Position numbers and translations under genes: made by a program
Source of the DNA: Gemmatimonadaceae bacterium
GTDB taxonomy: Bacteria > Latescibacterota > UBA2968 > UBA8231
NCBI GenBank assembly: GCA_026706075.1
Contig: JAPOZM010000069.1
Location: 1 to 64,000, forward strand
Length of the DNA stretch: 64,000 nt
Reading direction: 5' to 3'
Notes under the pieces: model-generated
Told to the model about the DNA's origin: nothing
Database searches by the model: none
What the model saw: the letters and a program-made list of their open reading frames with translations, nothing else
In this document: piece by piece, positions 25,038-35,475 of the stretch
Layout of the letters: the number at the start of each line of letters is the position of its first letter
Position numbering within the stretch: the stretch's first letter is position 1

Positions 25038-26150
25038 ATGCCGTACCGCGCCGCCGTGATCGGCCTCGGCCGCATGGGCAGCACCTTCGACGACGAGATC
25101 GAGTGGGGCGGCTCGATCTTCCTGCCCTACTGCCACGGCCCCAGCTACCACGCCCACCCCGAGGTCGAGCTGGTGGCCGGCGCCGACCCCCACGACGAGC
25201 AGCGGGCCATCTTCGGCGAGCGCTGGGGCCTGGGGTCCGGCCATCTCTACGCCGATTACCGGGAGATGCTCGCCGAGGAGCGGCCCGACCTGGTGAGCGT
25301 CTGCACCACGGCGCGGGTCCGCCACCGCATCGTCGTCGACTGCGCCGCCGCCGGGGTGCGGGCCATCTGGGCCGAGAAACCGCTGGCCCTGACCCTGGCC
25401 GAGGCCGACGACATGGTCGACGCCTGCCGCCGCCACGGCGCCGCCCTCGCCGTCAACTGCGCCCGGCGCTGGAACCCGTTCTACGCCGAGACCCGCCGGA
25501 GCATCGACAGCGGCGACCTGGGGCGGGTCCTGCAGGTCACGGCCTACGCCCAGTGCGGCCTCTCCCACAACGGCTCCCACGCCATCGACATCATCCGCTA
25601 CCTCGCCGGCGGCCAGGTGAGCTGGGTCTTCGGCGAGATGGAGTCCGACGAGGCCGCCGCCGGCGAGACCGACCTGCAGGGCAACGCCTACCTCGCCTTC
25701 GACAACGGCGTGCGCGCCTACCTGCGGTCGACGGAGGGCGGACTCGCCTCCTGGGAGGTGGACGTGATCGGAACCGGGGGCCGGGTGCGCTCGGGCGCCA
25801 ACGCCCTGGACTGGGAGATGTGGCGTCCCGTGGAGGGAGGCCCCCGCAACCGCGGCCTGGCGGCGCGGGTCCCCTTCCCGTGGCCGGCGCGCATGCAGGG
25901 CATGGGCCTGACCATCGTCGACGACCTGATCGCGTGCATCGAGTCCGGCGGCGACCCCCGCTGCTCCGGCGACGACGGGCGCGCGGCGCTGGAGGTGGCC
26001 GTGGCCCTGCGCGAGTCCCACCGGCGGGGGTGCGTCAAGGTCGAGCTGCCCTTGGCCGACCGCGGCCTGGGCATCCTGTCGTCGGAGATCCGCGAGGACG
26101 ACGTGCCGGCCCGGGTGCGCCGGGAGAGGGCCGCCGCTCAGTCCCGCTGA
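25038..26150 (+). CDS. Gfo/Idh/MocA family NAD(P)-dependent oxidoreductase
   Basis: A 370-residue cytosolic dehydrogenase-like protein. The N-terminal Rossmann domain has AVIGLGRMGS (7-16), the aspartate after beta-2 in VAGADPHDE, and the family catalytic-lysine segment AEKPLALTLAEADDM. The C-terminal GFO_IDH_MocA_C domain includes the histidine-bearing NGSHAIDIIRYL. Relatives oxidise sugars, inositols or amino-sugars. The ATG at 25038 has AAGGAG eight bases upstream, a strong ribosome site. It overlaps the end of the convergent amidohydrolase by 13 bases. Confidence 0.87.
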   Translation: MPYRAAVIGLGRMGSTFDDEIEWGGSIFLPYCHGPSYHAHPEVELVAGADPHDEQRAIFGERWGLGSGHLYADYREMLAEERPDLVSVCTTARVRHRIVVDCAAAGVRAIWAEKPLALTLAEADDMVDACRRHGAALAVNCARRWNPFYAETRRSIDSGDLGRVLQVTAYAQCGLSHNGSHAIDIIRYLAGGQVSWVFGEMESDEAAAGETDLQGNAYLAFDNGVRAYLRSTEGGLASWEVDVIGTGGRVRSGANALDWEMWRPVEGGPRNRGLAARVPFPWPARMQGMGLTIVDDLIACIESGGDPRCSGDDGRAALEVAVALRESHRRGCVKVELPLADRGLGILSSEIREDDVPARVRRERAAAQSR

Positions 26151-26896
26151 GGCAGCAGCCGGCGCGCGTTGGCGCCGAGGACCGCCTCCGCCTCCGCCGC
26201 CTCCAGGTCCAGCACCACGCGGGCGAGGCCGGCGAGGGGCACGAAGAACGGGGCGTGGGTGCCGAAGAGCAGCCGCGGCGCCAGTCCCGCCTCCACCATG
26301 CGCAGCAGGCTGTCCATGCCGTCGGCCTGGGAGACGTCGGCGTACAGCCGCTCCAGGGCGAGGATCTGCGGCGCCAGGGCGAGGATCGCACTCCAGGTGG
26401 CCCCGCCGATGACCACCGGCACCCGGGGGTTCCGCCGCGCCAGGTCCGCCACCTCGGCGGGTTCCACGTCGTCGATCACAGCCCCGGGGTGCTGACGCCG
26501 GGGGTCCTCCAGCCGCGTCTGCACCATGAGAACGAGCCCGGCCTCGCCCACGGCGGCGGCGCACTCGTCGGAGTCCCGCAGGTCGTATCCGCCGTAGGCC
26601 GGCAGCCAGCGCACGGCGGGCGCCCCTCGCTCCACGGCCAGGGTCAGCTCCTCGCGCCAGGTGGCCAGGCCCGGGTCGAGGACGGGCACCGGCCGCACCG
26701 CGGGGAAGCGTTCCGCCGCCTCGTAGACGTCGGCGTTGGCCAGGTGCGGGTTGTGGGCGAAGGCGGCGTCCAGGGGCGACAGGAGGACACTCCCCACGCC
26801 CATCTCCTCCAGCGAGGCGACCACCCGGTCCGCCGTACCGGGCAGCCGCAGCGACGCCCAGTGGCCGGTCCAGGCGCTGACGTCGACGATCTCCAC
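26138..26896 (-). CDS. amidohydrolase-like TIM-barrel protein (short)
   Basis: 252 residues resembling the second half of metal-dependent amidohydrolases (PF04909-like): RVPVVIGGATW at the usual strand-6 position, LYADVSQADG, LLFGTHAPFF where active relatives have GSD or GTD before a proline, and VLGANARRLL at the C terminus. The N-terminal HxH metal motif is replaced by VDVSAWTGHW, so metal binding is doubtful. GTG (26894-26896) is taken as start, five bases after the upstream amidohydrolase; the ribosome site GGAG is very close. The pair may form a heteromeric enzyme. Confidence 0.65.
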   Translation of the reverse strand: MEIVDVSAWTGHWASLRLPGTADRVVASLEEMGVGSVLLSPLDAAFAHNPHLANADVYEAAERFPAVRPVPVLDPGLATWREELTLAVERGAPAVRWLPAYGGYDLRDSDECAAAVGEAGLVLMVQTRLEDPRRQHPGAVIDDVEPAEVADLARRNPRVPVVIGGATWSAILALAPQILALERLYADVSQADGMDSLLRMVEAGLAPRLLFGTHAPFFVPLAGLARVVLDLEAAEAEAVLGANARRLLPQRD

Positions 26897-26901
26897 GCTC
26901 C

Positions 26902-27735
26902 TCAGTCCCCCAGGCCGGCCCGCGCCGGCAGCAGGGCGCGCAGGTTGTCCCACAGGATGCGGCGCTTCTCCGCGGCCTCCAGGTCCGCGCCGAGGACCTT
27001 GGCCAAGGTAACGCCGAAGTGGCGGATCGGCGCGTCCGACCCGTAGACCACGCGCCCGGCCCCCAGGCGCCGCACCGCCAACTCCACCATGCCGCTCTCC
27101 GGGTCGCCCCCCGAGGTGTCGACGTAGACGTTGGCGCAGTCCCGCACGTCCTCGACGCCGCGGGGGTTGCAGCCGTTGAGGTGGGCCATGATGATCCGCG
27201 CCCGCGGGTGGCGCCGCGCCAGGTGGGCCACGTCGGCCGGGAAGGACTCCCCCGCCAGGTTGCCCGTGGTCTTGCGCCAGGCGTGCTGCAGCACGGGCAC
27301 CTCCAGCTCGACCGCCCGGCCCAGGATCGGGTCGAGGCCGGGCTCGCAGGCGCGGCGGGCAACCCACAGCTTGACGCCCACCATGCCCTCACCGGCGACG
27401 CAGCGGTCGATCTCGGCCACCGCCTCCCCGGGGTGCGCCGGCGAGACGTAGCAGAAGGGCAGGAAGAACCCCTCGGAGACGTCCCGCATGGCCAGGGCGT
27501 AGTCGTTGGCCTGGCGGCACTCGTCCGGCGTCGGCTCCCGGGGGGTGCTCGTGTGCAGGGAGAACAGGACGGCCCGGGTGACCCCGGCCCGCCGGGCGGC
27601 CTCGCTCAGCCGCCGGGCGTCCTCGGCGGCGCCGGAGAGGGGGAAGCCGCCGAAGTTGTCGAGGGGGTGGACGTGGGCGTCGATGACGGGGGCGCCCGGG
27701 TCGAGGCGGCGGCGCAGGTCGGCGAGAGAGGTCAC
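26902..27735 (-). CDS. amidohydrolase-family TIM-barrel hydrolase
   Basis: A 277-residue member of the PF04909 amidohydrolase family. It has the metal motif DAHVHPLDN (about 19-27), HAWRKTTGN, IIMAHLNGCNPRG with its conserved histidine, VYVDTSGG, and VVYGSDAPIRHFG with the catalytic aspartate. Substrates in the family include lactones, decarboxylated aromatics and imidic esters, so the reaction is open. The GTG is at 27733-27735. It lies in a minus-strand run with an acetyltransferase upstream and a shorter paralogue downstream. Confidence 0.82.
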   Translation of the reverse strand: MTSLADLRRRLDPGAPVIDAHVHPLDNFGGFPLSGAAEDARRLSEAARRAGVTRAVLFSLHTSTPREPTPDECRQANDYALAMRDVSEGFFLPFCYVSPAHPGEAVAEIDRCVAGEGMVGVKLWVARRACEPGLDPILGRAVELEVPVLQHAWRKTTGNLAGESFPADVAHLARRHPRARIIMAHLNGCNPRGVEDVRDCANVYVDTSGGDPESGMVELAVRRLGAGRVVYGSDAPIRHFGVTLAKVLGADLEAAEKRRILWDNLRALLPARAGLGD

Positions 27736-27756
27736 GCAGGAAGGACGGCCGCCGAG

Positions 27757-28512
27757 TCAGCCGGCGGCGCGGACGTAGCGCGGACGCAGGTGCATGCGGC
27801 GGAAGCCGCGTCGGCGGTAGACCCTCTCGGCATCGCTGTCGGGCTCGGTCTCCAGCGTCGTCCAGCGGTTGCCCAGGGCCGCCGAGTCGGCCGCGGCACG
27901 CGCCACCAGGGCCGAGGCCACGCCCCGGCGGCGGTGCCCCGGGAGGGTGCCCACCAGGTCGACGTAGCCCATGCCGTGGTCCGAGTAGAGCAGGGCGGTG
28001 CCCGCCGGCTCTCCCCCTCGGCGGGCGAGGTAGAGCCGCACCCGGGGGATGTCGAGGACGGTGCGGCCGAGCCGCCCGAACTCGGGCGGGTTGTCGAAGC
28101 TCCGGCACATGACGTCGGCCCAGAGGCCGTACTCGCCGGCCTCGGGAACGGCGACCTCCACCTCCGGGGCCCGCAGGGGCTCGGCGGGCCGGTCACAGAG
28201 CATGGCGGTGGCCCGGATCGCGAGGTCGAACCCCCGCCGCAGCAGGCGCTCGCCGAGGTCGGCGGGGCGGTCCAGCGGCGTCACGGTGAAGGCGCAGTCG
28301 AAGGCCTGGCGGCGGAAGTGGTCCAGGGCCGCGTCGATCAGCCGGTCGGCGTCGCCCGGTGCCGCGTCGACCTGCACCACCCGGTGCAGCATGGGGATCT
28401 TCACGTCTTCGTGGTGGAAGGCCCGCGCCCCGCCGAGGTCGCGGGAGACGCACCAGCGCGCCCGGAACTCGACCCAGAGCTGCTCGAAGACCCGGGTGAG
28501 GTCGTCCGTCAC
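27757..28512 (-). CDS. GNAT-family N-acetyltransferase
   Basis: 251 residues: an N-terminal half of about 115 residues with degenerate GNAT features, and a clear C-terminal GNAT domain. The latter has the acetyl-CoA motif A region GYVDLVGTLPGHRRRGVASALV (about 182-203; Q/RxxGxG/A reads as HRRRGVA) and the late ERVYRRRGFRR. Two-domain proteins of this shape often have one dead and one live GNAT fold. The GTG is at 28510-28512. Substrate not predictable. A GC-rich hairpin (28523-28541) separates it from the upstream operon. Confidence 0.8.
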   Translation of the reverse strand: MTDDLTRVFEQLWVEFRARWCVSRDLGGARAFHHEDVKIPMLHRVVQVDAAPGDADRLIDAALDHFRRQAFDCAFTVTPLDRPADLGERLLRRGFDLAIRATAMLCDRPAEPLRAPEVEVAVPEAGEYGLWADVMCRSFDNPPEFGRLGRTVLDIPRVRLYLARRGGEPAGTALLYSDHGMGYVDLVGTLPGHRRRGVASALVARAAADSAALGNRWTTLETEPDSDAERVYRRRGFRRMHLRPRYVRAAG

Positions 28513-28522
28513 CGGCGCGGCT

Positions 28523-28541
28523 CCGGCCTTCGGCAGGCCGG
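28523..28541. terminator. hairpin downstream of the coiled-coil gene
   Basis: A 7-bp perfect stem (CCGGCCT with AGGCCGG) around a five-base loop fills the 39-base gap between two minus-strand genes. There is no T-run, so this is a tentative terminator or attenuator. Confidence 0.35.
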
Positions 28542-28551
28542 CCCCGGGAGC

Positions 28552-29420
28552 CTACTCCGCGCCATTGAGGATCCGGCCCATGCGCTCGTTGAAGGCGTTG
28601 ATGCGCCCCTGCAGGAAGGCCAGCACCTCGCGCAACTCCTGCTGTCTCGCCTTCAGCCGCTGCGACTCCAGCAGCAGCGGCGCCTCGGCGGGAGGCGCCA
28701 CCGGGCCGTCCGGCGGAGTGTCGCCCACCTGCTGCGGCTGCGCGGCCGTGCCGCCGCGGGGGACCAGGGCCGCCTCGCCGGGGCCGAACTGCTGCAGCAG
28801 CAGCAACTTCCGCTCGAGGAAGTCGAGGCGGTGGGAGATGCGGTGCCAGTCCTTCCGGGCCCGGACCGCCATGTACTGGGCGAGCTCCTTCTTCTGGCGG
28901 ATCTCCTCCGGGCCGTCCGCCTCGTTGAGGGCCAGCTCGTGCTCGTCGTCGAGGCGGTAGTGGCCCTGGCCGATGCTGTAGCCCAGCAGCCGGCGCTCCT
29001 CCTGGAACACCTCCAGCTGCCGGTAGAGTCCGGCGTCCCAGCCGCCGTCCTCCAGCAGGCGGATCAGCTGGCTGATCTCCCAGTCGTAGGCGGCGCGCAG
29101 CTCCTCGTTCAGGGCTTCCATCTCGGCGGCGGCGCTGTCGAGGCGGACCTCCACGTTCAGCAGCCGGTGCAGAAGCTGCCGGGACTCGAGCTGCAGGCGC
29201 CGAAGCTCCGGCACACCCGGGGCGCGGCTGCGGAGGCTGTCGATCCGGGAGGAGAGGGAGTCCCGGCGCGCCATGAAGCGGCTGCGGATCTGCTGCAGCG
29301 ACTGCGAGACCCGGTCGATGCGCTCCCGCGACGCCTTGAGATCGGCCAGCTCGTCCAGCTGGCCTCCCGCAGGCAGGAGCGTGCCCGTGAGGGTCAGGAG
29401 CGTCAGGGAAAGGGATCGAT

Positions 29421-29424
<4 letters not shown>
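28552..29424 (-). CDS. secreted coiled-coil protein of unknown function
   Basis: 290 residues. A signal peptide (about 1-21, SLTLLTLTGTLLPAGG) is followed by long heptad-rich helices (about 22-110 and 110-215, many Leu/Arg/Glu), a Pro-rich linker (VGDTPPDGPVAPPAEAP) and a last helix of about 40 residues. No enzyme motif. Its ATG overlaps the stop of the sigma-54 regulator (ATGA), so it is translated with the signalling genes. A periplasmic sensor partner, chaperone or structural rod are all possible. Confidence 0.75.
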
Positions 29425-30805
<1,381 letters not shown>

Positions 30806-30809
<4 letters not shown>

Positions 30810-32284
30810 GCGCCCACCTCCTCGGTCTCGGCCACGGGCACCGCGCCGGCGGCCGGCAGGACCAGGCGGAAGACCGAGCCGCGGCCGGGAGCGGACTCGA
30901 CCTCGACGCGGCCGGCGTTGGTCTCCGCCGCCTGCTGCACGATGGCCAGACCCAGGCCGGAGCCCTTCTCGCGGGTGGTGAAGAAGGGCTCGAAGAGGCG
31001 CTGCCGGACCTCCTCGGCCATCCCCGGGCCGGTGTCCTCCACCTCCAGGGCGACCTCGCCGGCGCCGCGCCCGGCGCGCACCGTCAGGGCGCCGCCGTCG
31101 GCCATGGCCTGCACCGCGTTCTTCATGAGATTCACGACGGCGCGCTTCACCTGCTCGGGGTCGGCGTAGACCCGCGCCTCGGGAGAGACCTCGGTGCGGA
31201 AGGTGACGCCGGCGGCCTCCATCTCCGGCGACAGCAGGAAGCCGGCGTCGTCCACCAGCTGCGACAGCACCACCTCCCCGGGTTGGGGCGAGGGGGGCCG
31301 GGCGAAGTGGAGGAACTCGGAGATCACCAGGTTCATGGCGTGAACCTGGGCGATGACCTTGTGGATGTGCTCCCGCCGCGGGTCCTCGCCCGGCAGCTCG
31401 TCGGCGATGAGGCCGGCGTAGATCTCGATACCGCTCAAGGGGTTGCGGATCTCGTGGGCGACCCCGGCCAGCATCTGGCGCAACTGGGCATCCCGCTCCA
31501 GCAGCTTGCGGCGCATCTCCTCCATCGTCTGCCCGAGGTAGCCGATCTCGTCGTGGGCTTCCACCTTCACGGCGCGGCGGAGGTTGCCGCGGCCGATCTC
31601 GCGCGCCGCCGTCACCAGGGTGTGGATCGGTCCGGTGATGTGACGGGCCACGGCGGCGCCCACCAGCAAGGTCAGCAGGGTGCCGAAGCCGGCGAGGAGA
31701 TAGACGGAGCGCTTGAAGCCGAGGATGGCGTCCATGTACCCGGCGCCGATGTCCACCCCCACCCCGGCCACGATCCCCCTCCCGTCGCGAATCGGCGCGT
31801 AGCCCGTCATGTAGTGATCGCCCGTGCTCTCGTCGGTGAAGCGGGGCGTGTTGGCCGGCTCGCCCCCCCACATGGCCTCCACCTGGGGCTTGTGAAAGGC
31901 GAGGAGGTGGATCTCGCGGCCGATGCGCTTGCCCTCCTCCGTGTCGAGGAGGCTGCGGCCGCTGCGGTCGAAGACGTAGATGCGGCGCGCCCCCAGGGCC
32001 TCCCGGGTCTCGGCCATGCGCCTCCGGAGCAGCTGGTGCAGGAAGGTCCCCTCCATGCCCTGCTTCAGCTTGGTCACCTGGCCCCTCGCCAGCTCGGCGG
32101 CGATCATCTGCGACTCCACCTTCAGGTGCGAGGAGAGCTGGTTCTCGAGGCTGTCGAGGGCCTGCCGGTAGAGGACCCAGCCACTTCCCCCGAGGCCGGC
32201 CAGGGCCAGGGTGACGAAGATGAAGACCAGCCGCCGGCCGAGGGAACCCTGGCCCCGGCGCGGATCCCCGGGCCCGCCCTTCAC
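30806..32284 (-). CDS. membrane sensor histidine kinase
   Basis: 492 residues: helix 1 (about 18-36), a periplasmic sensor of about 150 residues of the double-Cache-like or four-helix type (with RRIYVFDRSGRSLLDTEEGK), helix 2 (about 193-215), a HAMP domain (HITGPIHTLVTAAREIGRG), and the HisKA dimerisation helix with H-box LAGVAHEIRNPLSG. The HATPase domain follows with N-box NLMKNAVQAM, VEDTGPGM and GSGLGLAIV. Its partner is the sigma-54 regulator. The GTG start at 32282-32284 lies in the GTGA overlap with the CHAD/SMP-30 gene; a slightly earlier start is possible. Confidence 0.92.
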
Positions 32285-34056
32285 AGTCCGATCCTCGACC
32301 GGAACTCCGGCCGGCCCGCGAGTCCGGGCCGCAGCCGGAAGAGGGCGCCGGCGCCCGGGCCTTCCGCCTCCCGGTCGGCGCCGCCCGCGGTGGTCACGTA
32401 GAGCTCGTCGAGAGCGGGTCCCCCGAAGCCGGCGCTCGACACCTTGCGCGCCGGCAGCTCGATCCGCCGGTCCTCGCCGCCGTCGGGCCGGTAGCGGACC
32501 AGGCGGCCGCCGTTCCACAGGGCGCACCAGACCCCGCCCTCGGCGTCGACGGCGAGGCCGTCGGGGGCGCCATCGCCGCCGGAGACGTCGGCGAAGACGC
32601 CCCGGTCGGACAGCTCCCCGGTGGCGCGGTCGTAGGCGAACCTCCAGATGATGCAGGCCTCGGAGTCGACGAAGTACATCCGGCGCCCGTCGGGCGAGAA
32701 CCCCATGCCGTTGGGCAGCCCCACGCCGTCGAGCAGCTCCGTCAGGGTGCCGTCGCGGTCGAGCCGGTAGAGCCGGCCGCCGCCGTCCGGGCCCGGCATG
32801 GTGCCGCAGAACACGCGCCCCTCGGGATCGGCGATGACGTCGTTGAAGCGTGAGCCGCGCTCCACGGGGATCTCCTCGACGACGGGGGACAGGGGCTGGT
32901 CCCGGCGCCAGACGGCGATGGCGCCGCGGGCCATGAACAGCAGCAGCGAGCCGTCGGCCTGCACCGTGAAGCCGCCGATGGGCTCGCCCTGAAAGACCTG
33001 CTCGTACGCCCCCGAGGCGGGATCGCAGCGGTAGAGGCGCCCCTCGGGGATGTCGACCCAGTAGAGGCGCTGCTCCCCCTCGTGCCAGAGGGGCCCCTCC
33101 CCCGTGCGGCAGCGGCTGTCGGCCACCCTCTCGGGGACGATGGCCGGGGCGGCAGCCGGCGCCGGCAGCCGGCGCCTCTCCTCCTCCCAGGCCCGCCAGT
33201 AGCCCCGCAGACGGCGGCGCAGGTGCTTCGGCCGCTCGGCGTAGACGCGCATCCCCAGGACGCGGGCCTCCTCCTGCAGCTCGTGGCGACGTTGCGAGAT
33301 CGGCCCGAGCAGCGCCTCCGCCTCCGGCTGGCCCTCCTCGCGCAGCACCCCGGCGAGGACGGCCAGGTCGTGATCGTCCCCCAGCAGCTCGCCGAGGCGG
33401 TCCAGCTCGCCCCGCCAGGCGGACATCGCCGCCGGCCACAGCGGCTGCAGGAGGCGGCTGTGGTACCACAGGTACTTCACGCGCTTGCGCCACTCGTGGA
33501 GACTCTCCACCGACGGGCGCCAGCTCGCCTGGCCGCCCTCGCGGCGGCCCCGGCGGTAGACGGCCAGCAGCCCGCCCCCCAGGCCGCTCCAGCCGGCGCC
33601 CTCCAGGGGCCAGTCGTCGACGCGCCCGCGGGCCTGGCGCAGGACCCCGGCACAGGCGCCGAGGACGGGCCCCCGCTCGCCGGCCCCGTAGGCCCGCCCC
33701 CGGCGGGCGGCCAGCCGCTCGCGGAGGGGGGTGAAGTCCGCCCCCCCGCCGTTGACGGCGCCCACCACCCGGTCGAGGGTGGCCACGAGCACGGTGGCGT
33801 CGCGCAGGCCGGCCAGCCGGCGGGCGGTGTCGCGGTAGGTCTCGTTCTCGCGCCGGTAGACGTCGCCGCCGAGGTCGGTGCGCACGAGTCGCACCAGGCC
33901 GCGCATGCACTTCATCGACTTGCGCGCCGAATGCACGTCGCCGTCGCGGTCGTCGGTGCCTTCGGTGAGTCGGAGGATGGACTGGTCGAGCTGCTCGCGG
34001 GCGATCCGCCGCACCCCGTCGGGGACGGATTCAGCCGGATCGAGACGGAAGGCCAT
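32281..34056 (-). CDS. CHAD domain fused to SMP-30/gluconolactonase-like propeller
   Basis: 591 residues in one uninterrupted frame. Residues 1-297 form a CHAD domain: an Arg/His/Lys-rich helical bundle with VHSARKSMKCMRGLVRLVR near 41-59 and HEWRKRVKYLWYHSRLL near 187-203, the segments that bind polyphosphate in known members. Residues about 306-591 form a six-bladed SMP-30 propeller with the metal ligands E320 (TGEGPLW), N405 (FNDV), N449 (LPNGMGFSPDG) and D499 (APDGLAVD), as in lactonases. I know of no described protein with this pairing. No signal peptide, so it is cytosolic. First gene of the signalling operon, with a good promoter touching the ATG. Confidence 0.85.
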   Translation of the reverse strand: MAFRLDPAESVPDGVRRIAREQLDQSILRLTEGTDDRDGDVHSARKSMKCMRGLVRLVRTDLGGDVYRRENETYRDTARRLAGLRDATVLVATLDRVVGAVNGGGADFTPLRERLAARRGRAYGAGERGPVLGACAGVLRQARGRVDDWPLEGAGWSGLGGGLLAVYRRGRREGGQASWRPSVESLHEWRKRVKYLWYHSRLLQPLWPAAMSAWRGELDRLGELLGDDHDLAVLAGVLREEGQPEAEALLGPISQRRHELQEEARVLGMRVYAERPKHLRRRLRGYWRAWEEERRRLPAPAAAPAIVPERVADSRCRTGEGPLWHEGEQRLYWVDIPEGRLYRCDPASGAYEQVFQGEPIGGFTVQADGSLLLFMARGAIAVWRRDQPLSPVVEEIPVERGSRFNDVIADPEGRVFCGTMPGPDGGGRLYRLDRDGTLTELLDGVGLPNGMGFSPDGRRMYFVDSEACIIWRFAYDRATGELSDRGVFADVSGGDGAPDGLAVDAEGGVWCALWNGGRLVRYRPDGGEDRRIELPARKVSSAGFGGPALDELYVTTAGGADREAEGPGAGALFRLRPGLAGRPEFRSRIGL

Positions 34057-34066
34057 GGCGATGTCG

Positions 34067-34095
34067 AAGGTACCGGGGCCCTCTCGGAATGTCCA
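34067..34095 (-). promoter_or_regulatory. promoter of the CHAD/SMP-30 signalling operon
   Basis: On the minus strand TGGACA (34090-34095), 17 bases, then TACCTT (34067-34072) followed by CGAC. The expected start of transcription is at or within two bases of the ATG (34054-34056), so the first message is probably leaderless. The same boxes occur at 36645-36673. Confidence 0.5.
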
Positions 34096-34150
34096 GCAGG
34101 AGACGATCCGCCGCAGGAGGTCGACCGAGTCTGCGGCCGGGGCGCCGTGC

Positions 34151-35467
34151 CTAGCCGCCCGGGATCAGCTCCAGCAGGCGCCCGTCGCCGTCGGCCAGGG
34201 TCATCCTCAGCTCCCCGTCCGTGAGGTCCAGCGGCCGGGTGGCCCCGTCGGCCCGCGAACGGTCGACCTCGGCCACGGCGACGCCCTCGGCGAAGGTCAG
34301 GGTCAGCTCGGCGGCCTTCATGGGATCGCGGTTGACCACCATCAGGAAGCGGCGGCCGTCGGGCCCGTCGAAGAACCCGAGCACCGCCGGGGCCCCCAAG
34401 CAGCTGACGAGCCCGCCGTGGCCTTCGTGGATCCAGGTCGTGCCCCGCGGCTGCGGGGAGGTGTGGAAGACCGCGGTGGAGGTCAGGGCCAGCAGCAGGC
34501 GGCCGATGCTCTGGATCTCCTGGTTGATCCGCTTCGCCGTCTCGTACCAGGGGCCGCGGTTCCCCTGGCCGTCGATGAGCCCGTCCTCGCCCTCGGCCGG
34601 ACCGTAGGTGAAGTACTGCAACCCGCGGGCCCCGTAGGCCAGGCAGCTGTAGAGCTGGAAGCGCAGGTGTCCCTCGGTCGGCGTCGGGTAGGAGAACACG
34701 GGCGTGCTCAGGGTGAAGGCCCAGAACGGCACGCCGTGCTTCAGGGCCGCGGCGCGGATGATCTCCAGGTTCTCGTAGTACTCGGGGCGCACGCGGATGG
34801 CGTAGTCGGCCTCGCGGAAGCGGTAGCCCTCGATGGAGTAGTGGTCGTACATGAGAACCTCGGGCCGGAAGACCTCCATGTAGAGGTCCACGTACTCCTG
34901 GTAGTCTCGCGTGCCGATGTAGTTCTCCCGCTCGTTCACCGGGGCGTAGTTGGGGAAGAGGTTGACGTAGGCCCAGTGGCCGGGATCCATGCGGGCCAGG
35001 AGCCGGCGGCTGTGGGCCAGGGCCGGGAAGCTGACCGCGTGAGGCTCGTCCTTGAGGACGTAGGCGGCGAAGGCGGGCTCCCCCGAGTAGAGGGCGGTGC
35101 GCTCTTTCAGACTCTCGACGAGCTCCTCGGCCTTCCCCTCCCTCTCCCCCCACTCCCAGTTCACCAGGCCGCCCAGCAGCAGCCCGATTCCGTATCTCTC
35201 GCCGAGGTCGAGGGTGCGCCGGTACTCCTCGGTGGTTCCGTGGAAGGAGGGCAGGCAGAGGTTGAACCCGGCCTCGGCCACATCGCTCCAGACCTCGTCG
35301 GTGAGCAGCCCGCGGCCCGGGCCGTACCAGGCGACCAGGGGGAAGGGACGCTCGGCGGGCGGCTGCCACTTCCATCCCGGGACCGCCGGCTCCGCGGAGG
35401 CATTCGCGGCGAGCAGCGCCGTCACGGCCGCGGCCAGGATTCCGGGCGCGATGAAGGGACCCGCCAC
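34151..35467 (-). CDS. secreted glycoside-hydrolase-like TIM-barrel protein
   Basis: 438 residues. A signal peptide ends near residue 25 (LLAANASAEPA). The central domain looks like a (beta/alpha)8 glycosidase: FPLVAWYGPG, YGIGLLLGGLVNWEWGE, AAYVLKDEPHAVSF where the DE pair could be catalytic, VLMYDHYSIEGY, and ARGLQYFTYGPAEGE. A C-terminal beta-sandwich (about 340-438) follows. I cannot place it in a numbered GH family. It lies eight bases after the D-threonine-aldolase-like gene on the same strand and is probably co-transcribed. The GTG start is at 35465-35467. Confidence 0.7.
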   Translation of the reverse strand: MAGPFIAPGILAAAVTALLAANASAEPAVPGWKWQPPAERPFPLVAWYGPGRGLLTDEVWSDVAEAGFNLCLPSFHGTTEEYRRTLDLGERYGIGLLLGGLVNWEWGEREGKAEELVESLKERTALYSGEPAFAAYVLKDEPHAVSFPALAHSRRLLARMDPGHWAYVNLFPNYAPVNERENYIGTRDYQEYVDLYMEVFRPEVLMYDHYSIEGYRFREADYAIRVRPEYYENLEIIRAAALKHGVPFWAFTLSTPVFSYPTPTEGHLRFQLYSCLAYGARGLQYFTYGPAEGEDGLIDGQGNRGPWYETAKRINQEIQSIGRLLLALTSTAVFHTSPQPRGTTWIHEGHGGLVSCLGAPAVLGFFDGPDGRRFLMVVNRDPMKAAELTLTFAEGVAVAEVDRSRADGATRPLDLTDGELRMTLADGDGRLLELIPGG

Positions 35468-35475
35468 ACCCGGAC

